A stretch of 64,000 bases of DNA from Granulicella tundricola MP5ACTX9. GTDB taxonomy: Bacteria > Acidobacteriota > Terriglobia > Terriglobales > Acidobacteriaceae. Both the position numbers and the translations under genes were made by a program. Within the stretch, counting starts at the first letter, position 1. The number at the start of each line of letters is the position of its first letter. The DNA lies in the NCBI RefSeq assembly GCF_000178975.2, contig NC_015064.1:3224001-3288000 (forward strand), given 5' to 3'. Below are positions 33,216 to 40,751 of this stretch, piece by piece. The notes beneath the pieces were generated by a model. The model was not told where the DNA came from. It did not search any database and was given only the letters and a program-made list of their open reading frames with translations.

Positions 33216-34370
33216 TTACTTGCCGGTGTAGTAGCCATCGCGGGTCTGGATGGTGAGTTTAGCCTTGGGGTCTTTGAGGGTGAGGTCGATCTGGTGGTAG
33301 CCCTCCGCGGAGTGGTCCGCGTCCGGGGTGTAGCCGAGACGGTACTGGGCGCGAAGTTCCTCGCCGATCTGCTTGTAGATGTCGGCGACGGTGTCTTTTT
33401 TGGAGACCTCGAATAGGCGGCCTCCGGTCTCTGAGGTCATGCGGGCGAGGATCTTTTTGCCGTCCTGGTGCTGCTCTCCACCGCGTCCGCCGCCTTGCTG
33501 GCCGCCGCCGTTGCCGCCGCCACGACCTCCTCCTCCACCGCCGGGCCAGCCCATTCCGCCGCCACCACCGCCGGGAAAGCCGCCGCCTCGGCCACCGCGA
33601 TTGTTGCCCCCGTTGTTGTTGTTGTCGTGGTGCTCTTCGCCCTTGAAGTAGATTGCGTAGACGGTGGTGTCGGCGCGCTGGGCGGCTTCAATGGCCTTGG
33701 TGATGGTTTCCTTGCTGCCGCGGTCGTCGCCATCAGTGAGGAGGATGATGGCTTTGCGGCCCTTGGGCTTGCTGAGGATCTCATCCGCGGCCAGGAAGGC
33801 GGCGTCGTAGAGGACGGTGCCGCCACGATCACGGTGTCCGTCAGAGTCGCTTGAGTCTGAGGAGCGCTGGGGGCTGGAATCGAGATCCTTGAGGGCGGCC
33901 TGGAGCTTGGGGCGGGAGTCGGTGAGGTCCTGGAGGAGTTCGGTCTCGTGGGCGAATTGGATGACGAAGGCTTTGTCCTGCTTGCCTTTGAGCATCTGGT
34001 CGAGGAAGGTGGTGCTGGCGGCGCGTTCGTCGTCAAGGGCGGCGCGCTGGCTCTGGCTGGTGTCGACGAGGAGGCCGAGGGTGAGGGGAAGGTCGGCGTC
34101 GCGGTCGAAGTAGCGGATCTGCTGGGGCTTGCCGTCAACCTGGAGGACGAAGTCGTCCTTGGTGAGGGTCTGGATGAGCGCTCCCTTCTTATCGCGGACG
34201 ACGACGGGGAGGTTGACGAGGTTCGTGCCCATGGTCAGGGTGGTGGGCTTTTCTATCGATTTGTCTGATTTGTCTGATTTATCAGGGATTTTGGCGTCTG
34301 GCTGCTGGGCGGAGAGGACGCAGGAGAGTGCGAAGAGGGCCAGTGCGCCAGAGGTGCGAGAGATGCTCAT
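33216..34370 (-). CDS. VWFA-related acidobacterial-domain protein with glycine-rich insert
   Basis: This 384-residue exported protein has a signal peptide (1-22). An N-terminal segment (NLVNLPVVVRDKKGALIQTLTKDDFVLQVDG) and a von Willebrand A domain follow, with the metal site DTSQS at 103-107; together they form the TIGR03436 architecture typical of Acidobacteria. Residues 254-298 are almost pure Gly with Arg, Asn and Pro, interrupting the domain before the C-terminal strand region. A short KSDKSDKS repeat lies at 31-38. The role is probably extracellular or periplasmic binding; partners are unknown. Confidence 0.85.
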   Translation of the reverse strand: MSISRTSGALALFALSCVLSAQQPDAKIPDKSDKSDKSIEKPTTLTMGTNLVNLPVVVRDKKGALIQTLTKDDFVLQVDGKPQQIRYFDRDADLPLTLGLLVDTSQSQRAALDDERAASTTFLDQMLKGKQDKAFVIQFAHETELLQDLTDSRPKLQAALKDLDSSPQRSSDSSDSDGHRDRGGTVLYDAAFLAADEILSKPKGRKAIILLTDGDDRGSKETITKAIEAAQRADTTVYAIYFKGEEHHDNNNNGGNNRGGRGGGFPGGGGGGMGWPGGGGGGRGGGNGGGQQGGGRGGEQHQDGKKILARMTSETGGRLFEVSKKDTVADIYKQIGEELRAQYRLGYTPDADHSAEGYHQIDLTLKDPKAKLTIQTRDGYYTGK

Positions 34371-34417
34371 GTGCGATTAGACGAGCGTTCGCGAGGACAG
34401 ACTCACCTGCGCAACGG

Positions 34418-34423
34418 TAAGAT
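34418..34423 (+). promoter_or_regulatory. -10-like hexamer TAAGAT, possible leaderless start
   Basis: TAAGAT is followed by eight bases (TCTGGCCT) and the ATG at 34432. This is the longest spacer of the set, and no Shine-Dalgarno sequence is seen. Confidence 0.4.
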
Positions 34424-34431
34424 TCTGGCCT

Positions 34432-35376
34432 ATGAAGATTCAGGTTCGTACGCTCGTTCTGGCTGGTTTGACGATGGTTTGCGGGTGGAGATTCAGCGCG
34501 GGTCAGGCTGAGATGAAGGCTGTGGCGACGGAGCCGCCAAAGGGGTTTGCGGAGGCGATCGTGCTGTGGCCGGGTGGGGCTCCGCTGGCTCGTGGGACGG
34601 ATGAAGGGGATGTGCCGGAGCTGTTCAGCTATCCTGCGCCGGGGGCGGGTCCTCATGCGGCGGTGATCGTGATGCCGGGCGGTGGGTATAACCACCTGGT
34701 GATGGAGAAGGAAGGAGCGGTGGAGGCTCGGTGGCTCAATGAACGTGGGGTTTCTGCTTACGTTCTGGAGTATCGACTGTTTCCTAAGTATCTGTACCCC
34801 GCACCTTTGCTGGATGGGGCCCGGGCGGTTCGGTATGTGCGGGCGAACGCTTCGAAGCTGGGCGTGAAGGCGGATGCGATTGGGGTTTGGGGGTTCTCGG
34901 CTGGTGGCCATATGGCGGGGTATCTGGCGGCGATTCACGATGCGGGCAAGGCTGCGGCTGGCGAAGCGGTGGAGCGGGTGAGTTCTCGGCCGGACTTTGC
35001 GATTTTGAGCTATGCGCGGCTGACAATGAGCGCGGATGTGCCTCGAAATGGGTCTATGGAGGACCTGATTGGGCCTAAGCCTACGCAGGAGATTATCGAT
35101 GCTATCGATCCGGGGAAGCATGTGACGAAGGATGCTTCGCCCAGCTTTATCTACTCGACGGGTGGGGATATGTCGGTGGATCCGTTGAATGCTTCAGTGT
35201 TTTATGAGGCTTTGAAGAGGGCTGGCGTGCCGGTGGAGTTGCATATCTTTCAGCTTGGGCCGCATGGGACGGGAATGGCGCAGACTTTGAAGCCGGAGTT
35301 GAAGGAACTGGCAGTCTGGCCGTTGCTACTGGAGAACTGGATGCGGCAGAATGGTTGGATTTCGGACGGGAGATGA
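34432..35376 (+). CDS. Exported alpha/beta hydrolase (esterase, acetylxylan-esterase-like)
   Basis: This 314-residue protein has a signal peptide of about 24 residues. The hydrolase core has VIVMPGGGYNHLV supplying the oxyanion hole, the nucleophile Ser in GFSAGGH (about 155), and a late His in LGPHGTGMA. The arrangement resembles BD-FAE/AXE-like carbohydrate esterases, so deacetylation of plant polysaccharide is a reasonable but unproven role. It is divergent from the VWA gene and followed at 92 bp by the DUF4136 gene. Confidence 0.8.
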   Translation: MKIQVRTLVLAGLTMVCGWRFSAGQAEMKAVATEPPKGFAEAIVLWPGGAPLARGTDEGDVPELFSYPAPGAGPHAAVIVMPGGGYNHLVMEKEGAVEARWLNERGVSAYVLEYRLFPKYLYPAPLLDGARAVRYVRANASKLGVKADAIGVWGFSAGGHMAGYLAAIHDAGKAAAGEAVERVSSRPDFAILSYARLTMSADVPRNGSMEDLIGPKPTQEIIDAIDPGKHVTKDASPSFIYSTGGDMSVDPLNASVFYEALKRAGVPVELHIFQLGPHGTGMAQTLKPELKELAVWPLLLENWMRQNGWISDGR

Positions 35377-35468
35377 CCTGAGAAGGTTGCACTGGGGAAG
35401 GTGGCATCCGGCTGGAACCCTTTCCGGGGAAGATGCCGTCTTACCTGGTTGCAACAGGAGGTTTCCCC

Positions 35469-36035
35469 ATGTTTTCGATCAAGACAGTACGGATGGCGGC
35501 TTTGGGCTGCGTGATGGGTTGTGCGGCTGCGGCGTTTGCGGCCGATGTGAGTACGGACTATGACCACAATGCGAACTTTCGGAGCTATAAGACGTTCTCG
35601 TTTTACAAGGTTCAGTCTTCGGACCCGTTCTTCGACACGCGCATTCAGGCTGAGGTGACCAAGGACCTGGCACAGGCGGGATGGACGATGGTGCCTTCAG
35701 GCGGCGATGTGATGATCACGGCGGTAGAAAACTCTAAGGATGAGAAGCAGTACAACACGTTCTATGACGGGTTGGGCGGCGGTGGTTTTGGCTGGGGCGG
35801 GTGGGGTGGCTGGGGTGGCGGACGCTGGGGAGGGCCGGGGTACTCGTCCACGAGCGTAGAGAAGATTACAGTTGGCACGCTGATGATGGATATGTACGAC
35901 GCCCATACGCACCAGTTGATCTGGCGTGGGAAGGCTGACTCGCAGCTATCGAATAAGGGTGACAAGAATACGAAGAAGCTGGATAAGGATATCGACCACA
36001 TGCTGAATGGGTTTCCGCCCAAGACGCAGGGGTAG
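35469..36035 (+). CDS. DUF4136 exported protein with Gly/Trp-rich loop
   Basis: This 188-residue protein has a signal peptide (about 1-24, with a Cys near the end that could be lipidated) and DUF4136 landmarks: DYDHNANFRSYKTFSFYK, IQAEVTKDLAQAGW and the late GTLMMDMYDAHTHQLIWRGKA. Residues of about 105-130 are a Gly/Trp-rich loop (GGWGGWGGGRWGG). A strong AGGAGG lies seven bases before the ATG. The family occurs in outer-membrane lipoproteins of unknown function. Confidence 0.82.
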   Translation: MFSIKTVRMAALGCVMGCAAAAFAADVSTDYDHNANFRSYKTFSFYKVQSSDPFFDTRIQAEVTKDLAQAGWTMVPSGGDVMITAVENSKDEKQYNTFYDGLGGGGFGWGGWGGWGGGRWGGPGYSSTSVEKITVGTLMMDMYDAHTHQLIWRGKADSQLSNKGDKNTKKLDKDIDHMLNGFPPKTQG

Positions 36036-36084
36036 GACAAGGCGCAGCGCGGACACGATAGATAAAAGCAAGATCAGAACGGAC

Positions 36085-36121
36085 AGAACTGGCGGCGAGG
36101 CTATTGCTTCGCCGCTGTTCT
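36085..36121. terminator. Bidirectional hairpin between convergent genes
   Basis: ACAGAAC-T-GGCGGCGA pairs with TCGCCGC-TGTTCT around a ten-base loop. A second pair, GATAAAAGCA (36061) and TGCTTTTAT (36130), brackets it and supplies T-rich ends on both strands. It serves the DUF4136 and DUF6979 genes. Confidence 0.7.
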
Positions 36122-36136
36122 ATCGGGTGTCTGCTT

Positions 36137-36538
36137 TTATTCGGGCGGTGGGACGGGGAGGATGAGGCCGTTCTTCCAGAGGGCGAGGACTACGTCCATC
36201 TGGGCGGCATGGGCTACTTCATCGCCTTCCGTGACGGCGGCCCAAAGCTGGGTGACGGATTTGTGTGTTCCGGCCTGGAGAAGCTTAACGGCCTCTACGG
36301 CGTAGGTCTTGTTTCGGTTGTGCTGCGAGGCGAAGGCGTCGCCGTGGATGCCCTTGACGAGGCCGGCCTCACAGAGACCGAGGAAGGCGGTGCGGGGTCC
36401 ACCCTTCTTCTGACCGGCGGGGGTGGTGGGGTAGAGCTTTTTGACGGCATCGTCCCAACGCTCCAGCGGGCTGGGGTTTTTGCCGTAGGTTTCCATGCGG
36501 ACTGCCATTAATGCTGCTTCGCCGTACCGGTTTGCCAT
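36137..36538 (-). CDS. DUF6979-like small protein
   Basis: This 133-residue protein begins MANRYGEAALMAVRMETYGK and contains the PRTAFLGLCEAGLVKGIHGDAF region I associate with DUF6979. It has no signal peptide or membrane segment. The open frame continues 59 codons into AT-rich intergenic DNA, which I exclude because its composition changes sharply there. It is divergent from the Crp/Fnr gene and may be controlled by it. The function is unknown. Confidence 0.65.
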   Translation of the reverse strand: MANRYGEAALMAVRMETYGKNPSPLERWDDAVKKLYPTTPAGQKKGGPRTAFLGLCEAGLVKGIHGDAFASQHNRNKTYAVEAVKLLQAGTHKSVTQLWAAVTEGDEVAHAAQMDVVLALWKNGLILPVPPPE

Positions 36539-36717
36539 TGAATCTCCAAAGATTAGGGTATCAGGGCAAAAAGATTTTGCATCTATTTCAGAAAAGTGTG
36601 TAATAGAGAACATAAGTCTTCCTACGTTTTTGGTATTCATAAATGACTGTAGTTTTGTTCGTATTGGCAAAACACTGAGCGCTTTCAACTTGAGTTTTAT
36701 ATGAAAGTGGGTCAAGG
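36539..36717. promoter_or_regulatory. AT-rich divergent promoter region
   Basis: The 179 bp between the DUF6979 gene and the Crp/Fnr gene are visibly AT-rich in a GC-rich window and include GTTTTATATGAAAGTGG close to the regulator. I found no clear Crp or Fnr palindrome. The composition suggests a shared, possibly foreign, regulatory segment. Confidence 0.45.
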
Positions 36718-37386
36718 ATGCAGCAGTTTTCTCGGGTCGACCACAGTTTTAACACAGAACAGTTTTTATCGAAGACGAACACGGGCCGAAGTCTAACAAC
36801 ATTGCGCAGAGGTGAAAACCTCTACGTTCAGGGGGATCAAGCCGACTGCCTTTATTATGTGCAGGACGGCGACCTGACACTAAGCGCAGTGACCGCGGTG
36901 GGCAAGCAGGCGACGATTGCGCTGCTGGGGCGAGGGGATTTTGTAGGCGAGGAATGCCTATCCTCCGTGCGCCAGACGCGCATGACGACCGCGAGCGCCC
37001 TGACCGATGCAACGCTTCTGAGGATCTCACGCACCGAGATGTTTCGCCTGTTGCAGGACGAGAGTGAGATGGCACGGATCTTTGTGGCCTATCTGCTGGC
37101 GCGTGCGGACCGAATCCAGGCGGACCTGATCGATCAACTTTCCAACTCCAGCGAGAAACGCCTGGCGCGTACGTTGCTGTTGCTCTCGAACTACGGGAAC
37201 ACGGACGGCAGCGAACGGCTGGTGCCGCTGATCAGCCAGGATGTTCTGGCTGCGATGGTGGGGTGTACGCGTTCGCGGGTCAACGGTTTCATGAACAGCT
37301 TCCGACGACTCGGGTATATCGAATATGAAAGCAATATTCGAATCCGGGTGAAGCGTGGATTGCTGGACGTGCTGCTCAAGCCTTAA
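36718..37386 (+). CDS. Crp/Fnr family transcriptional regulator
   Basis: This 222-residue protein has an N-terminal cyclic-nucleotide-binding beta-roll (about 20-130; LRRGENLYVQGDQADCLYYVQDGDLTLS and FVGEECL), a long dimerisation helix, and a C-terminal winged helix with LISQDVLAAMVGCTRSRVNGFMNSFRRLGYIEYE at about 170-205. It has no Cys cluster for an Fe-S centre, so it is not a classical FNR. The effector and targets are unknown; the divergent DUF6979 gene is an obvious candidate target. Confidence 0.9.
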   Translation: MQQFSRVDHSFNTEQFLSKTNTGRSLTTLRRGENLYVQGDQADCLYYVQDGDLTLSAVTAVGKQATIALLGRGDFVGEECLSSVRQTRMTTASALTDATLLRISRTEMFRLLQDESEMARIFVAYLLARADRIQADLIDQLSNSSEKRLARTLLLLSNYGNTDGSERLVPLISQDVLAAMVGCTRSRVNGFMNSFRRLGYIEYESNIRIRVKRGLLDVLLKP

Positions 37387-37564
37387 AGGCTGCGGATCAC
37401 CCTAAGCGTCTCTGATCGTTTGTACCTGGAATATACCTGGAAGTTTCATCGCCTGGCTGCACTGCCGTCTTCACCGAGGCAGCATCAAGTCTTGAGATCG
37501 TAGCCTCGGCTATTGATTCCGCTGTGTCAGTTTCGAGCTGTAAATGACCCCGGGAGTAACGTCT

Positions 37565-37675
37565 ATGAGGACCATGTTTGTTATCGTTTGTTTCCTGTTG
37601 ATGGTTTTGGCACCCTGCATCCTGGCACTGTACACCTTGCCGGAGGATGCGAATCCGAAGGGGTGGGAAGGGTAA
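37565..37675 (+). CDS. Candidate 36-residue membrane micro-protein
   Basis: The ORF encodes MRTMFVIVCFLLMVLAPC plus ILALYTLPEDANPKGWEG. That is one strongly hydrophobic helix of about 21 residues after a single Arg, then a short polar tail. GGGAG lies about nine bases before the ATG. It may be a small membrane regulator or a spurious frame. There is no homology evidence, only the hydrophobic pattern and the ribosome binding site. Confidence 0.45.
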   Translation: MRTMFVIVCFLLMVLAPCILALYTLPEDANPKGWEG

Positions 37676-37720
37676 GACGGCGTGTGGGGCGGCGACCGGG
37701 GTGAGTACACGGTCGCCCCT

Positions 37721-37754
37721 GCCTCAGAGGCGGGACATGGGGCACCGGGGTGGG
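37721..37754 (-). repeat. GGGTGCCCC-type hairpin repeat, copy 3 (minus orientation)
   Basis: On the minus strand CCGGTGCCCCATGTCCCGCC leads into TCTGAGGCAGGGG. The left part matches the family well while the right arm has drifted (GGCAGG where GGGACATGGG is expected), so this copy is partly degenerate. Confidence 0.6.
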
Positions 37755-37867
37755 GTGCGATTGAGCAGGGATGCAATGCGGAGGATGCGATTGGCCCGTC
37801 GCCTTGGCCTGGAGGGCTTGGGTCGAAAGGGCCTGATCTTGCTCACGATGGCGAAGGTTCTTTCCAT
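37724..37867 (-). pseudogene. 47-residue ORF coupled to the TadE-like gene, probably truncated by a repeat
   Basis: An ATG lies nine bases beyond the last base of the upstream TadE-like stop and is preceded by GAGGAGA, so it should be translated. The product starts MERTFAIVSKIRPFRPKP, is very basic, and stops within the palindromic repeat at 37721-37754. Tad loci often carry a third gene (TadG) at this place. I infer that the 5' part of such a gene survived and the rest was lost, but a genuine short basic protein cannot be excluded. Confidence 0.4.
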
Positions 37868-37876
37868 AATGTCTCC

Positions 37877-38428
37877 TCAGTAGGCGATGGTCATGGACGA
37901 CCGGCTTCCGAAGGCCCAGGCGGAGCGAGGCATGAACGGAAGCACAAAGCTGAAGGGATACGAGACGTTGACAACGACGATGCAGCCGGACTGATTGACG
38001 GCAGCCCCGCCGCCGGTACACTGGGTGCCCGATGACATGGTTCCGGGCCAGGTGACGTTGACGACGAGGCGGCTGGGATCCACACCCATGGGGACCAGCG
38101 TCATGACATAGGCGGCGATGTCCGCGCTGGTCGCGGTGCAGGCATATGGCTTGCTGGAGCAGGCGATTCCGTTCCAGGAGGAGCCGCGGACCATGGCGTA
38201 ACGGGTGGCCTGGCGGGCGGATACGGCGATGAAGTGATCGACGAAGAGGGCGCGGGAGCAATCCATGATGCCGAAGACGACGAGCAGGAAGAGGATGATG
38301 CTGAGCGAGAAATCGACGAGGGCGCTTCCACTTTCATCCGACAGGCGGGCGACGTGTGGCGCATGGTTGGGCGTGGGTGCTTGTTTGCTCGATTGAAGGC
38401 TGGTGCTGTCGGGATTTTTGCTCTGCAT
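37877..38428 (-). CDS. TadE/TadG-like minor pilin
   Basis: This 183-residue protein has a polar leader, then SDESGSALVDFSLSIILFLLVVFGIMDCSRALF near residues 31-64. That is the TadE pattern of Gly-Ser, a buried acidic residue and one long helix. A Cys-containing periplasmic domain follows (four Cys, possibly two disulfides). TadE-like proteins assemble with Flp pili. I choose the ATG with GGATGAG upstream. It lies 56 bp after another TadE-like gene. No tadA, tadB, tadC or flp gene is in the window. Confidence 0.75.
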   Translation of the reverse strand: MQSKNPDSTSLQSSKQAPTPNHAPHVARLSDESGSALVDFSLSIILFLLVVFGIMDCSRALFVDHFIAVSARQATRYAMVRGSSWNGIACSSKPYACTATSADIAAYVMTLVPMGVDPSRLVVNVTWPGTMSSGTQCTGGGAAVNQSGCIVVVNVSYPFSFVLPFMPRSAWAFGSRSSMTIAY

Positions 38429-38484
38429 GGGGTTCACTCATCCGAAGAACTCTGATTGGTGAGGGACGCAAGGGTGACGACCGC

Positions 38485-38922
38485 TTAGTGCGCGGTCCTC
38501 ATACGGGCCCGCTCCTGGAGAGGAAAGGTGGAAGGGATGCCGACGAAGGCGATCAGTGGGCTGTAGTTGTACGAGGCCTGGATATCCACGTAGTTGATGA
38601 CGTTGACCGGGCAGGTGGGGACCGTGGTGCAGGCGGCGCTGGCCAGGGTTCCGTCCGCGCACTCACAGCCATAGCTTGCGGCGGCGGTGAGGTTTGGAAC
38701 GTCCGAGCCGTCAAGCTGCACGGCGGAGATCATCCCGGCGGTATCCGACGGATGCTGCGTGCCATACGCTGCGCCGGCGGCGGCCGCAGAGGACAAGGCC
38801 ATGCGGAGATAGAAGAGGTGACCGAAGTCAACCGAACCGGCGAGCGCGAAGAGAAGGACCGGCATGAGGATGGCAGCTTCCAGAAGGCTGGAGCCTTGTT
38901 CCTGTTCGAGAATACGTTTCAT
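38485..38922 (-). CDS. TadE-like minor pilin
   Basis: This 145-residue protein begins MKRILEQEQGSSLLEAAILMPVLLFALAG, a clear TadE-like pseudopilin helix with the conserved Glu at residue 15. The periplasmic part has paired Cys residues (CECADG, then ACTTVPTCP). It is the first gene of the short orphan Tad-like cluster. The cluster is probably partnered by a tad locus elsewhere in the genome. Confidence 0.78.
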   Translation of the reverse strand: MKRILEQEQGSSLLEAAILMPVLLFALAGSVDFGHLFYLRMALSSAAAAGAAYGTQHPSDTAGMISAVQLDGSDVPNLTAAASYGCECADGTLASAACTTVPTCPVNVINYVDIQASYNYSPLIAFVGIPSTFPLQERARMRTAH

Positions 38923-39118
38923 GTCTGTCCTCCGTTGCTCGTAAGAGTTTGGGGTTTGGCTGGCTATCGATAGAGCCGTAGCTGCTTCAAATACTTTCTG
39001 ATCTTTTCACTGCGTCACAACCGAGGATGTTCGGTTTAGAACAAGGGGTCTACAACGTTTGTGCGGCGGAAGTGGAATGTATCCGAATGGCAGTGGGGAG
39101 CGTCCTATCAGTGAGGGT

Positions 39119-39694
39119 ATGGCGATGAGCGAGATTCGGGATCGGCGTGCGTTTCTGGCGACTGCAGCTTTGGCGGTGGGTGGTGCGGTGGCATGGTCGA
39201 TGCGGAGCAAGCCTGCGCTGGCGGCGAGCGATGCGGAGTTGCCGCCGATGGTGACGGTCGTGGAGTTTGGTGCGGATGGGAAGCGGATTGGGCCTCGCTC
39301 CGTGGCGCGTGTGGTGAAGACGGAGGGTGAGTGGAAGCAGCAGCTTTCTTCTATTTCCTACGACGTAGCTCGGACGGAAGGAACGGAAAGGCCTTACTCC
39401 GGGGAGAGCTGGGATGAGCATGGGAAGGGGATCTTCCAGTGTGTCTGTTGTGGAACTGCGGCATTCTCGTCAGAGACCAAGTTTGAGTCGGGGACGGGTT
39501 GGCCCAGCTTCTGGGCGCCGATCGCGAAGGAGAATGTAGTGGAGAAACGGGACTCGACGCTGGGGATGGTGCGGACGGCGATCTCCTGCCGGCGGTGCGC
39601 GGGGCACCTGGGACATGTGTTCGACGACGGGCCTCAGCCTACGGGGCTGAGATATTGCATGAACTCGGCTGCTCTGAAGTTTGTGAAGGTTTAG
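39119..39694 (+). CDS. msrB: Exported peptide-methionine (R)-S-oxide reductase
   Basis: This 191-residue protein has a twin-arginine signal (DRRAFLATAALAVGGA at 8-23) and an MsrB domain. The zinc-binding pairs are CVCC and CRRC, with GTGWPSFW, HLGHVFDDGP and the catalytic Cys in RYCMNSAAL. It should repair methionine-R-sulfoxide in periplasmic or cell-wall proteins after folding in the cytoplasm. Starts at 39119 or 39125 are both possible. It stands alone, with no msrA nearby. Confidence 0.93.
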   Translation: MAMSEIRDRRAFLATAALAVGGAVAWSMRSKPALAASDAELPPMVTVVEFGADGKRIGPRSVARVVKTEGEWKQQLSSISYDVARTEGTERPYSGESWDEHGKGIFQCVCCGTAAFSSETKFESGTGWPSFWAPIAKENVVEKRDSTLGMVRTAISCRRCAGHLGHVFDDGPQPTGLRYCMNSAALKFVKV

Positions 39695-39817
39695 GTCGTT
39701 TTACCCGGCAACTATCTCTGCCAAAGGCAATCCGGCTGCGAAGAAAAGGGCTGCCTGGGCCGGCGGCCGGAAGATGGCATCCTAACAGCTGTCACAAAGA
39801 CGCTCGAAGGGGTGGGG

Positions 39818-40441
39818 ATGAAGCTACAGGTCAGGACTATTGCGGAGGAGCGGTTATGCAGGTTTGCTGCGCTGTTGCTGCTGGGAGGCGGAATTGCCTC
39901 AGCCCAGATTTCCGCGCGTCCGCTGACGGGGCAGGAGGCCTTGACTGCCCATGCACGGATCAAGCCTTCGCTGGTCGCCGGCATCACCGGACCATTGCTC
40001 TTTCAAGATAAGCAGGGCTTTGAGGTAAGCGGCGCAGGCTTCATCAGCTTCACCATGCTGCCGGTGCGCTTCTACTCCCGCACGGACTGGGGTGGAACGG
40101 TCTACCGCTGCGGCGTGGTCTTTCTGCCCGCGCAACAGTCGCCAGTATTCCTCCGCACAGTCGGCTATGACTGGACGGAGGTGGAGCAGTGCGAGGGCAT
40201 CAAGGGAGTTGGATTTGTGGATGGCGGCGGCAAGATGCCACCGCGCATCGTCCTGTTGTGGGATGCCGCATCCCCCAATGCCTCCGTCAATGAACCGATG
40301 GTGCTGGACTGGAATGCAGGCGCGAATCGCTATGTGGGGAATGCGACTATCTCGCAACGCCTGGAGAACGATCTCAAGACGTTCACGATCGCTGCCATCA
40401 AGCAGCAGCTCAAGCTTTACGCGGTTGAGCCGGCAAAGTGA
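39818..40441 (+). CDS. Exported protein of unknown function
   Basis: This 207-residue protein has a signal-peptide-like start (about 1-30, LLLLGGGIASAQ). The mature part has two Cys residues (YRCGVVF and EQCEGIKG) and no family I recognise. GGGGTGGGG lies just before the ATG. It is separated from msrB by about 120 bp and followed by micro-ORFs on the other strand. Confidence 0.6.
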   Translation: MKLQVRTIAEERLCRFAALLLLGGGIASAQISARPLTGQEALTAHARIKPSLVAGITGPLLFQDKQGFEVSGAGFISFTMLPVRFYSRTDWGGTVYRCGVVFLPAQQSPVFLRTVGYDWTEVEQCEGIKGVGFVDGGGKMPPRIVLLWDAASPNASVNEPMVLDWNAGANRYVGNATISQRLENDLKTFTIAAIKQQLKLYAVEPAK

Positions 40442-40452
40442 CGGCGGTTGGA

Positions 40453-40539
40453 CTACTCGGCAGAGAAGGGACGAACGGCAAGCAGGCAGGGGATAAGGAT
40501 CATTCCGGCAAAGCAGCTGAGGGTGAAGATAGGGTCCAT
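40453..40539 (-). CDS. Candidate 28-residue hydrophobic micro-protein (KdpF-like in size)
   Basis: The ORF encodes MDPIFTLSCFAGMILIPCLL then AVRPFSAE. GGAGG lies eight bases before the ATG, which is the best Shine-Dalgarno match in the region. Length and single-helix character recall KdpF-type subunits or the small ORFs found before kdp operons, but no kdpABC genes follow. This is a suggestion only. Confidence 0.4.
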   Translation of the reverse strand: MDPIFTLSCFAGMILIPCLLAVRPFSAE

Positions 40540-40601
40540 GGTATTGCCTCCGATACACCTTTATCGGTCATCGGAGCTGTTCCATTCAGCACACCGGCTG
40601 T

Positions 40602-40751
40602 TCAACCTTTGAGGGATGGATCGTTCTTGCTGTCCTTGATGTGAATACGGGACACGACTTGCCTGGGACGCCGGCGCTGCTGGTACTTGTCGCAGGCGGC
40701 AAGGACACAATAGGCAGCGACTGCGGCTGCAATCAAAATAGACTCGCTCAT
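40602..40751 (-). CDS. Candidate 49-residue membrane micro-protein
   Basis: The ORF encodes MSESILIAAAVAAYCVLAAC, then a basic tail (DKYQQRRRPRQ...). It has one N-terminal helix with a positively charged C-terminal side, consistent with an N-out single-pass protein. It lies 62 bp before the 28-residue hydrophobic ORF on the same strand. AGGA is close to the ATG. There is no homology support. Confidence 0.35.
   Translation of the reverse strand: MSESILIAAAVAAYCVLAACDKYQQRRRPRQVVSRIHIKDSKNDPSLKG

Larger units (their letters stand above)
37387..37876. other. 490-bp region without large genes; two candidate micro-ORFs and a palindrome
   Basis: Beyond the Crp/Fnr stop there is no large gene until the TadE-like cluster. 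I see a 36-codon plus-strand ORF with a plausible ribosome binding site (37565-37675) and a 47-codon minus-strand ORF (37724-37867). The latter ends inside a GGGTGCCCC palindrome. Confidence 0.6.
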
